Shown here piece after piece: positions 1 to 8,349 of a DNA stretch of 64,000 nucleotides. How positions within the stretch are numbered: the first letter of the stretch is position 1; each line of letters starts with the position of its first letter. The notes below the pieces were generated by a model. That model was not told where the DNA came from. It saw nothing but the letters and a program-made list of their open reading frames with translations, and searched no databases. This stretch comes from an uncultured Bacteroidales bacterium (GTDB taxonomy: Bacteria > Bacteroidota > Bacteroidia > Bacteroidales > UBA932). The stretch covers positions 1-64,000 of the forward strand of contig CAMVMG010000002.1 of the NCBI GenBank assembly GCA_947168525.1. The letters are read 5' to 3'. Position numbers and translations under genes: made by a program.

Positions 1-255
1 CTAAGCAAAGGAGTTTGGTGATGTTGGTCATATGGTTAATGCAAATTACGATTTAACGGACTAAAGGTAAGCATTTTCCGTCATATAGACAAAAGAAAGG
101 CCCCATGGAGACTCAGCTGAGGGCCAGAAGGTCCGGATGATGGACACCAACGTCACCATCCGTTAGAGGAGGTGACAATCTGCCTTTTTCTTGCTCCGCT
201 TCCTCATATGGCCGCCGTCCGCCGGCTTGATACCGACCGATGATTCCAGCAATAA
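1..255. other. Left edge, no supported gene
   Basis: No open frame here has a start, length or composition I would call a gene. Frame 3 is open from the edge to a stop near base 54 and could be the tail of a gene lying to the left, but it is too short to judge. An imperfect hairpin (bases 134-142 with 154-162) precedes a T-rich stretch near 183-190 and could be a terminator; this is weak. Confidence 0.3.
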
Positions 256-2424
256 TCAAGCCTTGGCCCCAAACGATAATTTTCTTTTACGCAGGAAGAG
301 GAACAGGAGAAACAGCGCAGCCAGTACGGCGGCCAGAATCCCAATCAAAACCAGGCCAGCCCCATGGCTTCCTGAATCTTTATTGTCTATTTCGGCAAAG
401 GGGTTATTGTCACTCAGGTACCTGTCCTCGGCAATAAGGGAAAGCGCATATTCCAGCATCACATCTGTCTCTCCATCGGTACCGCTCACAACTTCATCGT
501 AGGTAAGCGGTAGCGGATAGTCGGGCAGCAGGCCCCGCCCCTGAGGCAAACGATCGCAGATTGTGGTGTCAAAAACCAGCTGGGCCAGTGGAATATGGAT
601 AGTTTGCAGGGAATTAGGCAGCTGTATGTCGGCAAACTTGAGGGCTGTCATATAATGATAACCAGAACCGGTTTCGCGCCCCACGCTTACAGCGCGGCGG
701 TTGCGGACCAGCACCGCCGGGAAAAGCGTCGCGGCCGAGAAGGAACTACCGTTCGTGAGCACATACACCTTTCCGTCATAATGCACCTGAGCATCCGGCT
801 GCACAACGGAACAGGTCTCCAAGGTATCCCGCAGATAGAACCCATGATCTCCCGGCTCAAAGTCCTGGAATATTTCCGAATCGGCAGCATAGTTCAGACT
901 GTGTGCCAGACTGGCAAAATCACCTTGTTTGTTCACGCGAACATAGCCGCCTTTCTGCCTGTCCATCGGCTCGGTGACCATACAGGAAAGCAGATTCATC
1001 AGCACCTCGTTATGGCCTCCAGGATTGTTGCGTACATCTACAATCAGATTGGGAGCCTTAAGACCGCCAAGGAACGAGCGGACCTGCTCTACCTGTCCGG
1101 TAAGCATTTCAAAGGTCTTGATACCCAGATAGGCCGTGGAATCATTGAGCATACGGGTATGGAAAACGTCATCATCGCTTTCCATCCTGTTCAGGTTATG
1201 CCATCGGAGCATGCGCCGGTAGGTGTCTGTCAGTGCGAACCGCGGCCGCTCGTAAAAGGGAATGCGCACCGTGCTTCCGTCTTCCAATTCCAACTCATGG
1301 GCGCTGTCTTTTCCGGCATCAAGGTTCATAATCAACCCCCATTGGCCCAGAAGGACACTTTCTTCCTCGGGAGTACTTTCTACACCGTCATCATACGTAT
1401 TCAGCAGCTTATACGCTTGCCGGGCATAATCGGCGGCCGGAAGGCCATTAATCCGCTTAACAATCCTGCCCTCGTACTGCTTAAATTCAGGAACCGTAAA
1501 AAGGATGCGTACCGTATCGTCGCAGAACATCAGGAATTCGCCGGGTTGCCAACTCTGCGGAACAGTGGTCTTTATCGGGTCCGGGAGCAGGCCGATATGG
1601 CTGTCGGGAATTTGATGAAGGATATCCCTGAGCATCATCCGAAAACCAAAGGGCACGTCCATCGGAGCGGAAACAGAGGACTTCAGGGAATCCATATAGG
1701 CGCGGAAAGCGCTTTCCCCCATACGGTCTTCCAAAGACGGATAGAGTTCACAGAAAGCTTCTTCAAGGATGTCCAGGTCATCGCGTACCTTTTCTGCCGG
1801 AAGTGGGTCCTCCCTTGTAAGTGCCTGAGGTTCAATGAAAGTTGTTTTCAGGCCGAAAGGAGTCATCGGATCGGCAGACGTGTTGTCCCGTTTGGAAACA
1901 GTTATGTTGAGCGAAGGATCCTTGAATGCCTTATAAGAATAATCCACCACACCCAGCGTATCGCCTCTGGACAGTTTCTGCCCGGTTTTGAAAAAACTGT
2001 CGCTCAGGAACCCATGCAAGTGTACTTTATTTCCATCGGCCATCCGAAGTGAGAGAAAGCCGGTAAACAGCCTATCATCATCCTGCCTGGCAGCAAGCAC
2101 ATTCTCCCTCAGGCTCAGTTGGTTTTGGTAACTTGCGCTCAGCATATAGGACAGACTTCTCTGATAAACGGCCCCAACCGAGACGATGATACCATCGGCC
2201 GGGCACAGTACAATGGCACCAGGCTCGGCTCCAATGAAAAGATTATCAAAGTTAAGTTCTGTCCCGATATAGGTTTGCGGCTGGGACAGGATGTTCTCTC
2301 CGGCCAACTTTCCCGCGATGGGCCAAAGCAAGGTTTGGGCCTGCACGGCAAGGGGTGTGGCCAAGAAATAGACGAGAAGTGCGGCAATTTTATTTAATTT
2401 CATATACTTCAATCCATAAATCAT
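256..2424 (-). CDS. S41-family peptidase-like protein with M23-like N-terminal region
   Basis: 722 residues. A signal peptide follows the second Met (M8; from there start 2403). Residues about 33-180 resemble a degenerate M23/LytM fold (an HLHG motif, then a GQKL..GDTLG turn). The C-terminal half matches tail-specific S41 proteases: VDVRNNPGG near residue 464 and TNGSSFSAA, containing the likely catalytic Ser, near 557. A membrane helix at about 693-713 followed by RKRK suggests envelope anchoring with the enzyme outside the cytoplasm. The first Met overlaps the stop of the upstream gene by ATGA, which favours coupled translation, while the cleaner signal peptide favours M8. Substrate unknown. 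The M23 part probably lacks activity; this is inference from missing metal ligands. Confidence 0.75.
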   Translation of the reverse strand: MIYGLKYMKLNKIAALLVYFLATPLAVQAQTLLWPIAGKLAGENILSQPQTYIGTELNFDNLFIGAEPGAIVLCPADGIIVSVGAVYQRSLSYMLSASYQNQLSLRENVLAARQDDDRLFTGFLSLRMADGNKVHLHGFLSDSFFKTGQKLSRGDTLGVVDYSYKAFKDPSLNITVSKRDNTSADPMTPFGLKTTFIEPQALTREDPLPAEKVRDDLDILEEAFCELYPSLEDRMGESAFRAYMDSLKSSVSAPMDVPFGFRMMLRDILHQIPDSHIGLLPDPIKTTVPQSWQPGEFLMFCDDTVRILFTVPEFKQYEGRIVKRINGLPAADYARQAYKLLNTYDDGVESTPEEESVLLGQWGLIMNLDAGKDSAHELELEDGSTVRIPFYERPRFALTDTYRRMLRWHNLNRMESDDDVFHTRMLNDSTAYLGIKTFEMLTGQVEQVRSFLGGLKAPNLIVDVRNNPGGHNEVLMNLLSCMVTEPMDRQKGGYVRVNKQGDFASLAHSLNYAADSEIFQDFEPGDHGFYLRDTLETCSVVQPDAQVHYDGKVYVLTNGSSFSAATLFPAVLVRNRRAVSVGRETGSGYHYMTALKFADIQLPNSLQTIHIPLAQLVFDTTICDRLPQGRGLLPDYPLPLTYDEVVSGTDGETDVMLEYALSLIAEDRYLSDNNPFAEIDNKDSGSHGAGLVLIGILAAVLAALFLLFLFLRKRKLSFGAKA

Positions 2425-2819
2425 TTCTTTTGGGCTGCCTCTCGTTCCTGGCGCTTTTTCCGGCGTTGCACACGGTTGTCCTTCTCTGATGCAAGCACTT
2501 CTACCACAGCGTCGGTCATCTCGTCAGACCACTTCCTCCCAGAGACGATGGCATTCGACCAGGGACATAATTCTTTATAATCCGAGTCGAATACAATCGT
2601 ATAAGGAGGACCGCAGCGGTCATCGACAGACATAAACAATTTGCGTCCGTCATCGATCAGCCTTGTGGGCCAATCTAACTCGGGGTCATCCACGTGGTCA
2701 TAGATTTCTTTGGTAATCTCGTACAGGGTGCAGTTTACGCCGCCTCCCGTCTGAGCCGTGTACAGTCCCTTTTCGGGGTCAAAGCAGCATTTCCATCCTG
2801 GTCCTTCTTTAAATTCCAT
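2421..2819 (-). CDS. Small acidic protein of unknown function (full-length copy)
   Basis: 132 residues, no signal peptide, with a Lys/Arg/Glu-rich tail. I do not recognise the family. The frame can be extended upstream to a TTG at 2897, but that codon lies inside the TAnnTTTG promoter element, and the Met at 2819 is preceded by an AAGGAG ribosome site, so 2819 is the start. The first part of the gene and its whole upstream region (2611-2912) recur without a mismatch at 9068-9369. The stop overlaps the start of the S41-like gene, so the two are probably co-transcribed. Confidence 0.65.
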   Translation of the reverse strand: MEFKEGPGWKCCFDPEKGLYTAQTGGGVNCTLYEITKEIYDHVDDPELDWPTRLIDDGRKLFMSVDDRCGPPYTIVFDSDYKELCPWSNAIVSGRKWSDEMTDAVVEVLASEKDNRVQRRKKRQEREAAQKK

Positions 2820-2825
2820 TGCATT

Positions 2826-2831
2826 CTCCTT
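2826..2831 (-). promoter_or_regulatory. Shine-Dalgarno site AAGGAG
   Basis: Six bases before the ATG at 2819. Strong ribosome sites are uncommon in Bacteroidota, so this one is useful: it decides the start of the small unknown gene. The same site is duplicated at 9283-9288. Confidence 0.7.
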
Positions 2832-2894
2832 GTTAAATGGGTTTTCCCCGTGTCTTTCTCCCCTCCTGTCTCCACGCCAGCGGATCCGTGAACA

Positions 2895-2902
2895 CAAATA
2901 TA
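2895..2902 (-). promoter_or_regulatory. Bacteroidota -7 promoter element TATATTTG
   Basis: Matches TAnnTTTG. It lies about 75 bp before the chosen start of the small unknown gene. I find no TTTG at the usual 19-21 bp spacing upstream. Confidence 0.5.
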
Positions 2903-2957
2903 GTAATTAAATTTCTTATCCTCTCCCGACAAAAGATTTCTGAAAATGGAAATGACT

Positions 2958-3005
2958 AAGCCCTGGCAGTCCTGCGACGGATTGCCGGGGCTTGTCTTGT
3001 TTTTC
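2958..3005. terminator. Hairpin terminator after the ExbB-like gene
   Basis: An 11-bp stem (2958-2968 with 2983-2993, one mismatch) lies between the ExbB-like gene and the next minus-strand gene. The plus side ends in a T-rich run (2994-3005); the minus side is moderately T-rich. It probably ends transcription coming from 3339. Confidence 0.6.
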
Positions 3006-3009
3006 GACC

Positions 3010-3339
3010 TTAGATTTTCGGTTTATGAATCACCCGCAGGATCAGTGAGACAAAGTACACGATGAGGCCGTAAAGAACAGGGATAAGCCCCACCTTGACA
3101 CCTCCGGCAATGATATTGGTAGCGACGTCATCATGCCCGGCCAGGAAATCTGCTATCTGGAGGATGCCGCAGAGCGTCCAGAATACACCCACGACCAGGG
3201 CTGCAATGCCGATTTCCTTCACCCAGGCAGGAGCCTTCCAGGCAGCGAAGAACAGGGCGATAAAAAGAAGGGTGATGATAATCATTCCGGCAGGACCGCC
3301 AGAAACGAAAAGGGAGAAAAGATTTGTTAAAGGGAGCAT
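3010..3339 (-). CDS. Small MotA/TolQ/ExbB-like inner-membrane protein
   Basis: 109 residues with three predicted membrane helices. The C-terminal part (GGVKVGLIPVLYGLIVYFVS) has the Gly/Leu-rich pattern of the MotA/TolQ/ExbB proton-channel family, but the protein is about half the usual length and has no ExbD/TolR partner beside it. The Met at 3339 is preferred over an upstream extension because it begins just before the first helix. It is transcribed divergently from the LytTR regulator, which may control it (inference). Confidence 0.6.
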   Translation of the reverse strand: MLPLTNLFSLFVSGGPAGMIIITLLFIALFFAAWKAPAWVKEIGIAALVVGVFWTLCGILQIADFLAGHDDVATNIIAGGVKVGLIPVLYGLIVYFVSLILRVIHKPKI

Positions 3340-3475
3340 GACTAAATACTTTTTTGTTGAACATTCGGGGTCGGAATTCCTTGATGCAAAGGTATGCACT
3401 ATCCATTCATTTATCCAAATCAGAATCCGTCAAACCATGTGTCAAATCCCTTTAACTTACATAGTGTGATAAACT

Positions 3476-3510
3476 TTTGCGGTTTTTTCTCGGGAGAATG
3501 CGTATTTTTG
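3476..3510 (+). promoter_or_regulatory. Promoter of the LytTR gene
   Basis: TTTG at 3476-3479 and TATTTTTG at 3503-3510, matching TAnnTTTG; the 23-bp spacer is somewhat long. The transcript would begin around 3516, only a few bases before the ATG at 3519, so the message is nearly leaderless. Confidence 0.6.
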
Positions 3511-3518
3511 TATCCGGA

Positions 3519-4244
3519 ATGAAAAAAGCAATCATCATCGCCCTTTACTGGTTGGCTGCCATTTTTATGACGGCGGTCCTGCTCACGAGTCTGGACTACG
3601 ACCTGGGAGTTGCTATTCTGATGAGCCTTTCATTCCTGCCGGCGTCATTGGCCCTGTGTTTCCTTCTTCCCAAGGTAGAACGCAATAAAGACGGAAAGAA
3701 ACGCATCCTGGATACCATCTATATCATCTTGGGCGTGATGATGATGACCTTTCTGTCAATATACGTGTGGCAGTTGGTTTTCATTACTTTTATCTACCAG
3801 GAGGAGTACGCTAAATGGACGCTTCCTGCCATGCTTGGCAATCCGGTCTTTGTAGCCGCTATCCTGGCCATCCTGGCATATGGAAACTATCTGCTCGTGA
3901 AATGGCTGGACAATAAATATCCGACGGATTGTCCCATCTCCTTTACATCAGATTATAAGAAGGTTTCACTCAAGAAGGACGAAATCCTGTATGTGGAATC
4001 TCGCGACTCGGAAGTCTGGATCGTGACCCGTGATGGTCGGCATTATCGTAACAAGACCGGCATCAGTCAGTGGGAGAACCTGCTGGGTTCTGGTTTTCTA
4101 CGCGTCCACCGGTCCTTTCTGGTCAACATTTCCGATGCTACCCTGATCACCCCCGATGTCGTTTCCGTGGGAAGACAAGAGATTCCCGTTTCCCGCAAGT
4201 ACAAGGAAACTGTCAAAACCGTTTTGGTTATGCCCCGGGAATAG
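3519..4244 (+). CDS. Membrane-anchored LytTR transcription regulator
   Basis: 241 residues. Four hydrophobic segments fill about residues 3-125. A LytTR DNA-binding domain follows (about 140-236), with the family landmarks ILYVESRDSEVWIVTRDG and FLRVHRSFLVN. There is no response-regulator receiver domain, so this belongs to the membrane-LytTR group in which the helices replace a separate sensor. The start is at 3519 because a longer frame beginning at 3477 would start inside the promoter. Its target is unknown; the divergent ExbB-like gene is the nearest candidate. Confidence 0.85.
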   Translation: MKKAIIIALYWLAAIFMTAVLLTSLDYDLGVAILMSLSFLPASLALCFLLPKVERNKDGKKRILDTIYIILGVMMMTFLSIYVWQLVFITFIYQEEYAKWTLPAMLGNPVFVAAILAILAYGNYLLVKWLDNKYPTDCPISFTSDYKKVSLKKDEILYVESRDSEVWIVTRDGRHYRNKTGISQWENLLGSGFLRVHRSFLVNISDATLITPDVVSVGRQEIPVSRKYKETVKTVLVMPRE

Positions 4245-4322
4245 CAGTAGGGGCAACAATCAGGGATTTGATACAGGTCAGATGAGTTTAATCAGGTACA
4301 AAATTTGCTGTAATGCTGCTCG

Positions 4323-4607
4323 ATGAAGATACTGACTCTTTTTCTTGCACTCCTGCTTTCCTTACTTCCGGAAGGCACGCCTCTGACAGACTATTCTCCC
4401 GGGGAAGATGTCTGTTATGAAATGGTAGACGATGTGGAAGAAGAAGCCGTCATCCGACCCCCCCGGACTCCACAAAAGCAGCCTCAAGCTTCTTCCATCA
4501 TCGTTTCTGCGGAGACTCTCCGGGAACCTTTTACCCTTCCATCCCATTATCCCGTCCCTTTTTGTTTTGAAAGACAATGGCTTACCGCCTGCAGCCTCCG
4601 GCTATAG
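4323..4607 (+). CDS. Small exported protein of unknown function
   Basis: 94 residues with a clear N-terminal signal peptide (MKILTLFLALLLSLLPEG) and a Pro-rich remainder with two Cys. I recognise no family. It lies 51 bp before the Na/Pi cotransporter on the same strand and may share its transcript. It is short and compositionally plain, so a chance frame is possible, but the signal peptide supports it. Confidence 0.45.
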   Translation: MKILTLFLALLLSLLPEGTPLTDYSPGEDVCYEMVDDVEEEAVIRPPRTPQKQPQASSIIVSAETLREPFTLPSHYPVPFCFERQWLTACSLRL

Positions 4608-4658
4608 ATGCCGGTTTCCATCAAGGGAATCCAGGCTAATCTTTTAAAACATCAAATT

Positions 4659-6326
4659 ATGGATATTACAGCAATTCTTACATCTTTGTTGACATTGCTC
4701 GCGGGAATCGGCGTATTCCTCATAGCATGCCAGATAATGAGCTCGAATCTGGAGGCGGCAAGCTCGGAAAAACTGAAAAAATTATTCTCCAAAGCCTCTG
4801 ACAACAAACTACTTGGCGTCGGTATAGGTGCGCTGGGAACGGCTGCCATCCAAAGTTCCGGTGCCACGACGGTTATGACCATCGGTTTTGTCAATGCCGG
4901 AATCATATCGCTCGCACAGGCAGCGACCATCATCTACGGCGCTAATATAGGTACCACCGTCACGGCCCAGATTGTGGCACTGGGTATGTTCGGTGGCAAT
5001 TCGGTTTCAACCAGCGTCATCTTCTCCGCCTTTGCCGGACTGGGTGCGTTCCTGGGCATTTTTGCAAAGAAAAGCGCAGCAAAAACCCTCGGCGGTATCC
5101 TCGCCGGGTTCGGTCTTCTGTTCGTCGGACTTGAGCTGATGAGCGGTTCCATGGAGTCTTTCGCGGCGCTGGAAGGAGTCAAGACATTCCTGGCTGGAAT
5201 CAGTAATCCTTTGCTTCTGGTTACACTCGGCGCCCTTTTCACAGCTATCATACAGAGTTCATCCGTGATGACATCCATTGCCCTCGCGATGGTTGTGAGC
5301 GGACTTATCGGTATTGACCAGGGCATTTTCCTTACCATGGGTTCCAACATCGGTTCCTGCGTGGTGGCTGTCATCGCCGGTGTGACCAGCGGCACCAATG
5401 CCAAGCAGACAGCGTTGATCCATCTCTTGTTCAACTGCTCGGGCGTGATTCTGTTCATGCTGGTCGCCTGGGCACTGGGCTGGTTCGATATCTCATTCGG
5501 AGGCGTTTTCGAGAAGCTGTTTCCCTCGGCCCCGCAGACGCAACTGGCCATGTTCCATACTTTCTTCAATGTGGTTACGGTGGCAGTCATGCTGCCGCTC
5601 ACCGGGGCTTTGGTCTCTCTTGTGAAAAGAATGATTCCGGACAGGCCGGTGTCACTCGACTTGGAGTTTTCGCTTCGCTACGTAGATGAGAACATGCTGC
5701 GTACGCCGCCCATCGCGGTCTCCCAGGTCAAGCGTGAAATCCTCCGGATGGCCGATATCGCCCTTCAGAACCTGGACCGCAGCATGGAGATGGCAACCCA
5801 ACTGGACTTTTCGCACTTGTCTCTGTTTAAACAGGCAGAACGAGAGTTGGACTTTATCAACCGCGAGCTTATCGGCTTTGTCGTCCGCCTCATCGGCAAA
5901 TCCGGCCTTGGAGAAAAAGACCGGTCCTATCTGTCGGGCACTTACAGGAGTATCAGAGACCTGGAGAGAATCGGTGATTATGCAGAAAATATAGTGGAAT
6001 ATGCCACTGCCCTTTCCGATTCCGGTCAGCGGTTCTCCGACGATGCGCGCTATGAAATCAGCCAGCTCAAGGAGCTCCTCCATCGACTTTACAAACTCAG
6101 TATGGATGCCTATCAGAACGAAGACCTTGCTTCCCTGGAGAAAGCCAACGAGATTGAGGATCAGATTGACGATTACACCAAATCTATGGAGGAAGGCCAC
6201 ATCATGCGCATGGAAAGGGGCATCTGCACGCCATCCGTGGGAGCACAGTACCTGGAACTTTCCTCCAATGCGGAACGTATGGCCGACCATATGATAAATG
6301 TCGCGAAATCAATCAAATCACTGTAA
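4659..6326 (+). CDS. Na+/phosphate cotransporter with PhoU-like tail
   Basis: 555 residues. The first ~330 hold two repeats of the Na/Pi-cotransporter II family, each with the QSS motif (TAAIQSSGATT and TAIIQSSSVMT) that lies in the transport path. The last ~200 residues form a helical PhoU-like domain, as in YjbB/NptA proteins. Predicted to move phosphate with sodium at the inner membrane, for uptake or export. The Met at 4659 starts just before the first helix; an upstream in-frame Met at 4608 adds 17 residues unlike the family. Confidence 0.9.
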   Translation: MDITAILTSLLTLLAGIGVFLIACQIMSSNLEAASSEKLKKLFSKASDNKLLGVGIGALGTAAIQSSGATTVMTIGFVNAGIISLAQAATIIYGANIGTTVTAQIVALGMFGGNSVSTSVIFSAFAGLGAFLGIFAKKSAAKTLGGILAGFGLLFVGLELMSGSMESFAALEGVKTFLAGISNPLLLVTLGALFTAIIQSSSVMTSIALAMVVSGLIGIDQGIFLTMGSNIGSCVVAVIAGVTSGTNAKQTALIHLLFNCSGVILFMLVAWALGWFDISFGGVFEKLFPSAPQTQLAMFHTFFNVVTVAVMLPLTGALVSLVKRMIPDRPVSLDLEFSLRYVDENMLRTPPIAVSQVKREILRMADIALQNLDRSMEMATQLDFSHLSLFKQAERELDFINRELIGFVVRLIGKSGLGEKDRSYLSGTYRSIRDLERIGDYAENIVEYATALSDSGQRFSDDARYEISQLKELLHRLYKLSMDAYQNEDLASLEKANEIEDQIDDYTKSMEEGHIMRMERGICTPSVGAQYLELSSNAERMADHMINVAKSIKSL

Positions 6327-6395
6327 GCCATCGGTAGTATCTAAAATATAGTGAATTTCTGCAAAATTGGTAGGAATTCAGTCGGAATATCTTCC

Positions 6396-6423
6396 TTTGT
6401 GCAGGAAATAGCACCTATCTTTG
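6396..6423 (+). promoter_or_regulatory. Promoter before the ABM-domain gene
   Basis: TTTG at 6396-6399 and TATCTTTG at 6416-6423, an exact TAnnTTTG match; the 16-bp spacer is short. It lies 17 bp before the ATG at 6441. Confidence 0.5.
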
Positions 6424-6440
6424 TAACAAGAAATAATACT

Positions 6441-6863
6441 ATGAAGAGATTTATTTGCCTGATGGCTTCCCTTTTGGGCCTGGCTGCCCTGCAAGGTCAT
6501 GCGCAGCAGTTGACAATTAACATTCGCTACACCGGGCAGGACGGCAGTGCCCGCAAATATGTGGAAGAGATGGAATCCAGCGGTATTGCTGGCCGCATCC
6601 GGGCCATCGAAGGCTGGCTGGGCTACGATTACTTTTTCCCGGCCGACAACCCGGAAGGCCTGCTGCTCATCGACAGTTGGGAGAGCCAGGAAGCCCTGAA
6701 CCGTTATCATGCCTCTGAGGCCATGCAGGAGGCGGCCGCCCTCCGCGAGAAATACGGCCTGGGCGGTCGGACCGTCCGGATGTTTACGCCTATGATGCCG
6801 GGAAGGCGGCAGGATCCTCCCGAAAAGAACAGCGGACAAAGAGAAGGGCAATCGTCACTTTGA
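6441..6863 (+). CDS. Exported ABM (antibiotic biosynthesis monooxygenase)-fold protein
   Basis: 140 residues with a signal peptide ending near GHAQQ, then a dimeric ferredoxin-like ABM fold: a beta start (LTINIRYTGQDG), the turn GWLGYDYFFPADNPEGLLLIDSW, and the helix ALNRYHASEAMQEAAALREKY. Such proteins include quinol oxygenases and haem-degrading enzymes, but many have no known activity. Export of one is less usual. The chosen start is downstream of the promoter; longer frames begin within it. Convergent with greA, 12 bp away. Confidence 0.7.
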   Translation: MKRFICLMASLLGLAALQGHAQQLTINIRYTGQDGSARKYVEEMESSGIAGRIRAIEGWLGYDYFFPADNPEGLLLIDSWESQEALNRYHASEAMQEAAALREKYGLGGRTVRMFTPMMPGRRQDPPEKNSGQREGQSSL

Positions 6864-6875
6864 TGGCCAGGGCCC

Positions 6876-7343
6876 TCAGTCGAGCGTGATGCTTTCGATT
6901 CTCAGGCGCAGGACCCCGGAGGGGACCCGGGCCTCGGCAATTTCGCCCACCTTTTTGCCCATCAAGGCGGCGCCAATCGGGGATTTCAGCGAAATCTTGC
7001 CAGCCTCGAGGTCCATCTCGTGGGGGCTGACTATCTCGAATTTCAAGCGGGTATTTGTCGAGAGGTTCGTGAATTCGACCTTGCTCAGCAGGCAAACCCT
7101 GTCTGTGGGGAGAACGTCGGGGTTAATCACGCGTGAATGCTCCAGGACCTTCTGCAGGAAACGGATGCGGCTGATGGTCTTCCCTTGGAGGCGCCTTGCT
7201 TCACGGTATCCGGCATTATCGCTTCGGTCCCCCTGGGCGCTGGCCTCCGCGAGGTCGTCCTTCACCTTGGGGTAAACCTCGTTGATAAGATGCTTCAACT
7301 CGGCCGCAATCTCGTCGTATCGTTGCTTTGACAGGTATTCCAT
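6876..7343 (-). CDS. greA: GreA/GreB-family transcription elongation factor
   Basis: 155 residues, the usual length. The N-terminal coiled coil carries the acidic tip signature (LAEASAQGDRSDNAGYREA) that reaches into the RNA-polymerase channel to stimulate cleavage of backtracked RNA. The C-terminal FKBP-like part ends with SPIGAALMGKKVGEIAEARVP. It is the last gene of an apparent operon with the TetR regulator and the unknown membrane protein, 21 bp downstream of the latter. Whether greA or greB is the better symbol is uncertain. Confidence 0.88.
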   Translation of the reverse strand: MEYLSKQRYDEIAAELKHLINEVYPKVKDDLAEASAQGDRSDNAGYREARRLQGKTISRIRFLQKVLEHSRVINPDVLPTDRVCLLSKVEFTNLSTNTRLKFEIVSPHEMDLEAGKISLKSPIGAALMGKKVGEIAEARVPSGVLRLRIESITLD

Positions 7344-7364
7344 GTTTACGTGGAGAGGTATATA

Positions 7365-8345
7365 CTATTGAGCCATAGCCTTCTTCCTCCTGTTCCGGAT
7401 AATCAGGAACGCACCCAGCAGCAGGAATGTCAAGAGGATACTGACCATTTCCGGTATGTGGCCCAGCGGATCCACCCAAAACTCGGTGAATAGGCCATTC
7501 CGGGCAAAGACCTCGACCGTTGTCCAAAAGATGACGACGGTGGAGATGGCCATCCGGATGTTCGGACCCCAGGCGCCCAGTTTCAACTCATACTTGAACA
7601 TGAATATTGAGCCGACAAGGCAACCAATGGCAATGGCTATCGTAACAGGATGGCTCTCGCCCAGGAAGACCGGGTCATAGACAAACATCAGCAGCAGATA
7701 CATGGTCCACATCATGATATTTAGTTCCATGAATGTGGTGATGGCCGTATGGTGGCTCATATTCCGTGGAACGATGGCGTCACGCTTTTTGCCGAAGAAG
7801 ACCTTCTGCAACCAGTTTAGGGCGTGGCAGCCGGTCTTGGAACCAAAAAGGTACAGGACGATGAACATTACCCAGAAACCGAACGACGCCGGCATGATCA
7901 GGTATTCCGGACGGGACCCGCGCATCGCCTTCAGTTCCGCCGCGGGGATGTCGTTGACATTGACGCCGTTGATCAGCATTTCGTGGCTGACACCGATACC
8001 GTTTACGTATTCCGTCGTAGTCTGGACAATACCGGAGCCGACCAAGTCGTAATGGACACCGAAACGGGCGGCGAAATAGCCGTACATAAACTCCACCCAA
8101 CCTGTCCAGAACAGAAGGCCGCCGAAAAGCCCGAAAAGAGTCTGCTTCGTGTCTCCCTTCACAAATACACCCCAGATGGTGATGGCAAGCCCTACAGCAC
8201 CCATAATGAATGCACTGACATTGACAGCATGGTGAGACATCGTATCTTCCATCACACGCATGAGCGCATGGCTGAGCGGCATGGTGAACAGGACGAGGAA
8301 GAAGGACGCGATGGTCTTTCCCCAGTAGAACTTCTGTGTCTTCAT
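7365..8345 (-). CDS. Multispanning membrane protein of unknown function
   Basis: 326 residues with about eight to nine hydrophobic helices, many aromatic residues, and several His in and near the membrane (LSHALMR, MSHHAVN, MSHHTAI). A polar loop sits near residues 125-155. I do not recognise the family. It is directly downstream of a TetR repressor (4 bp after its stop if the Met at 8345 is used), so it is likely the repressor's target, possibly an efflux or sensor protein. The Met at 8357 would overlap tetR by 8 bp and is the alternative start. Confidence 0.75.
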   Translation of the reverse strand: MKTQKFYWGKTIASFFLVLFTMPLSHALMRVMEDTMSHHAVNVSAFIMGAVGLAITIWGVFVKGDTKQTLFGLFGGLLFWTGWVEFMYGYFAARFGVHYDLVGSGIVQTTTEYVNGIGVSHEMLINGVNVNDIPAAELKAMRGSRPEYLIMPASFGFWVMFIVLYLFGSKTGCHALNWLQKVFFGKKRDAIVPRNMSHHTAITTFMELNIMMWTMYLLLMFVYDPVFLGESHPVTIAIAIGCLVGSIFMFKYELKLGAWGPNIRMAISTVVIFWTTVEVFARNGLFTEFWVDPLGHIPEMVSILLTFLLLGAFLIIRNRRKKAMAQ

Positions 8346-8349
8346 ATCG

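Larger units (their letters stand above)
2611..2912 (-). repeat. 302-bp perfect direct repeat, copy 1
   Basis: Identical over its whole length, by eye, to 9068-9369 in the same orientation 6,457 bp away. It contains the promoter, ribosome site, start codon and first ~69 codons of the small unknown gene. The match stops abruptly at both ends. I see no terminal inverted repeats or target-site duplication. Confidence 0.9.

Noticed and set aside
595..2052. Long plus-strand reading frame opposite the S41-like gene
   Set aside because: It is the antisense of a gene with clear motifs and a signal peptide; the frame has no recognisable domain.
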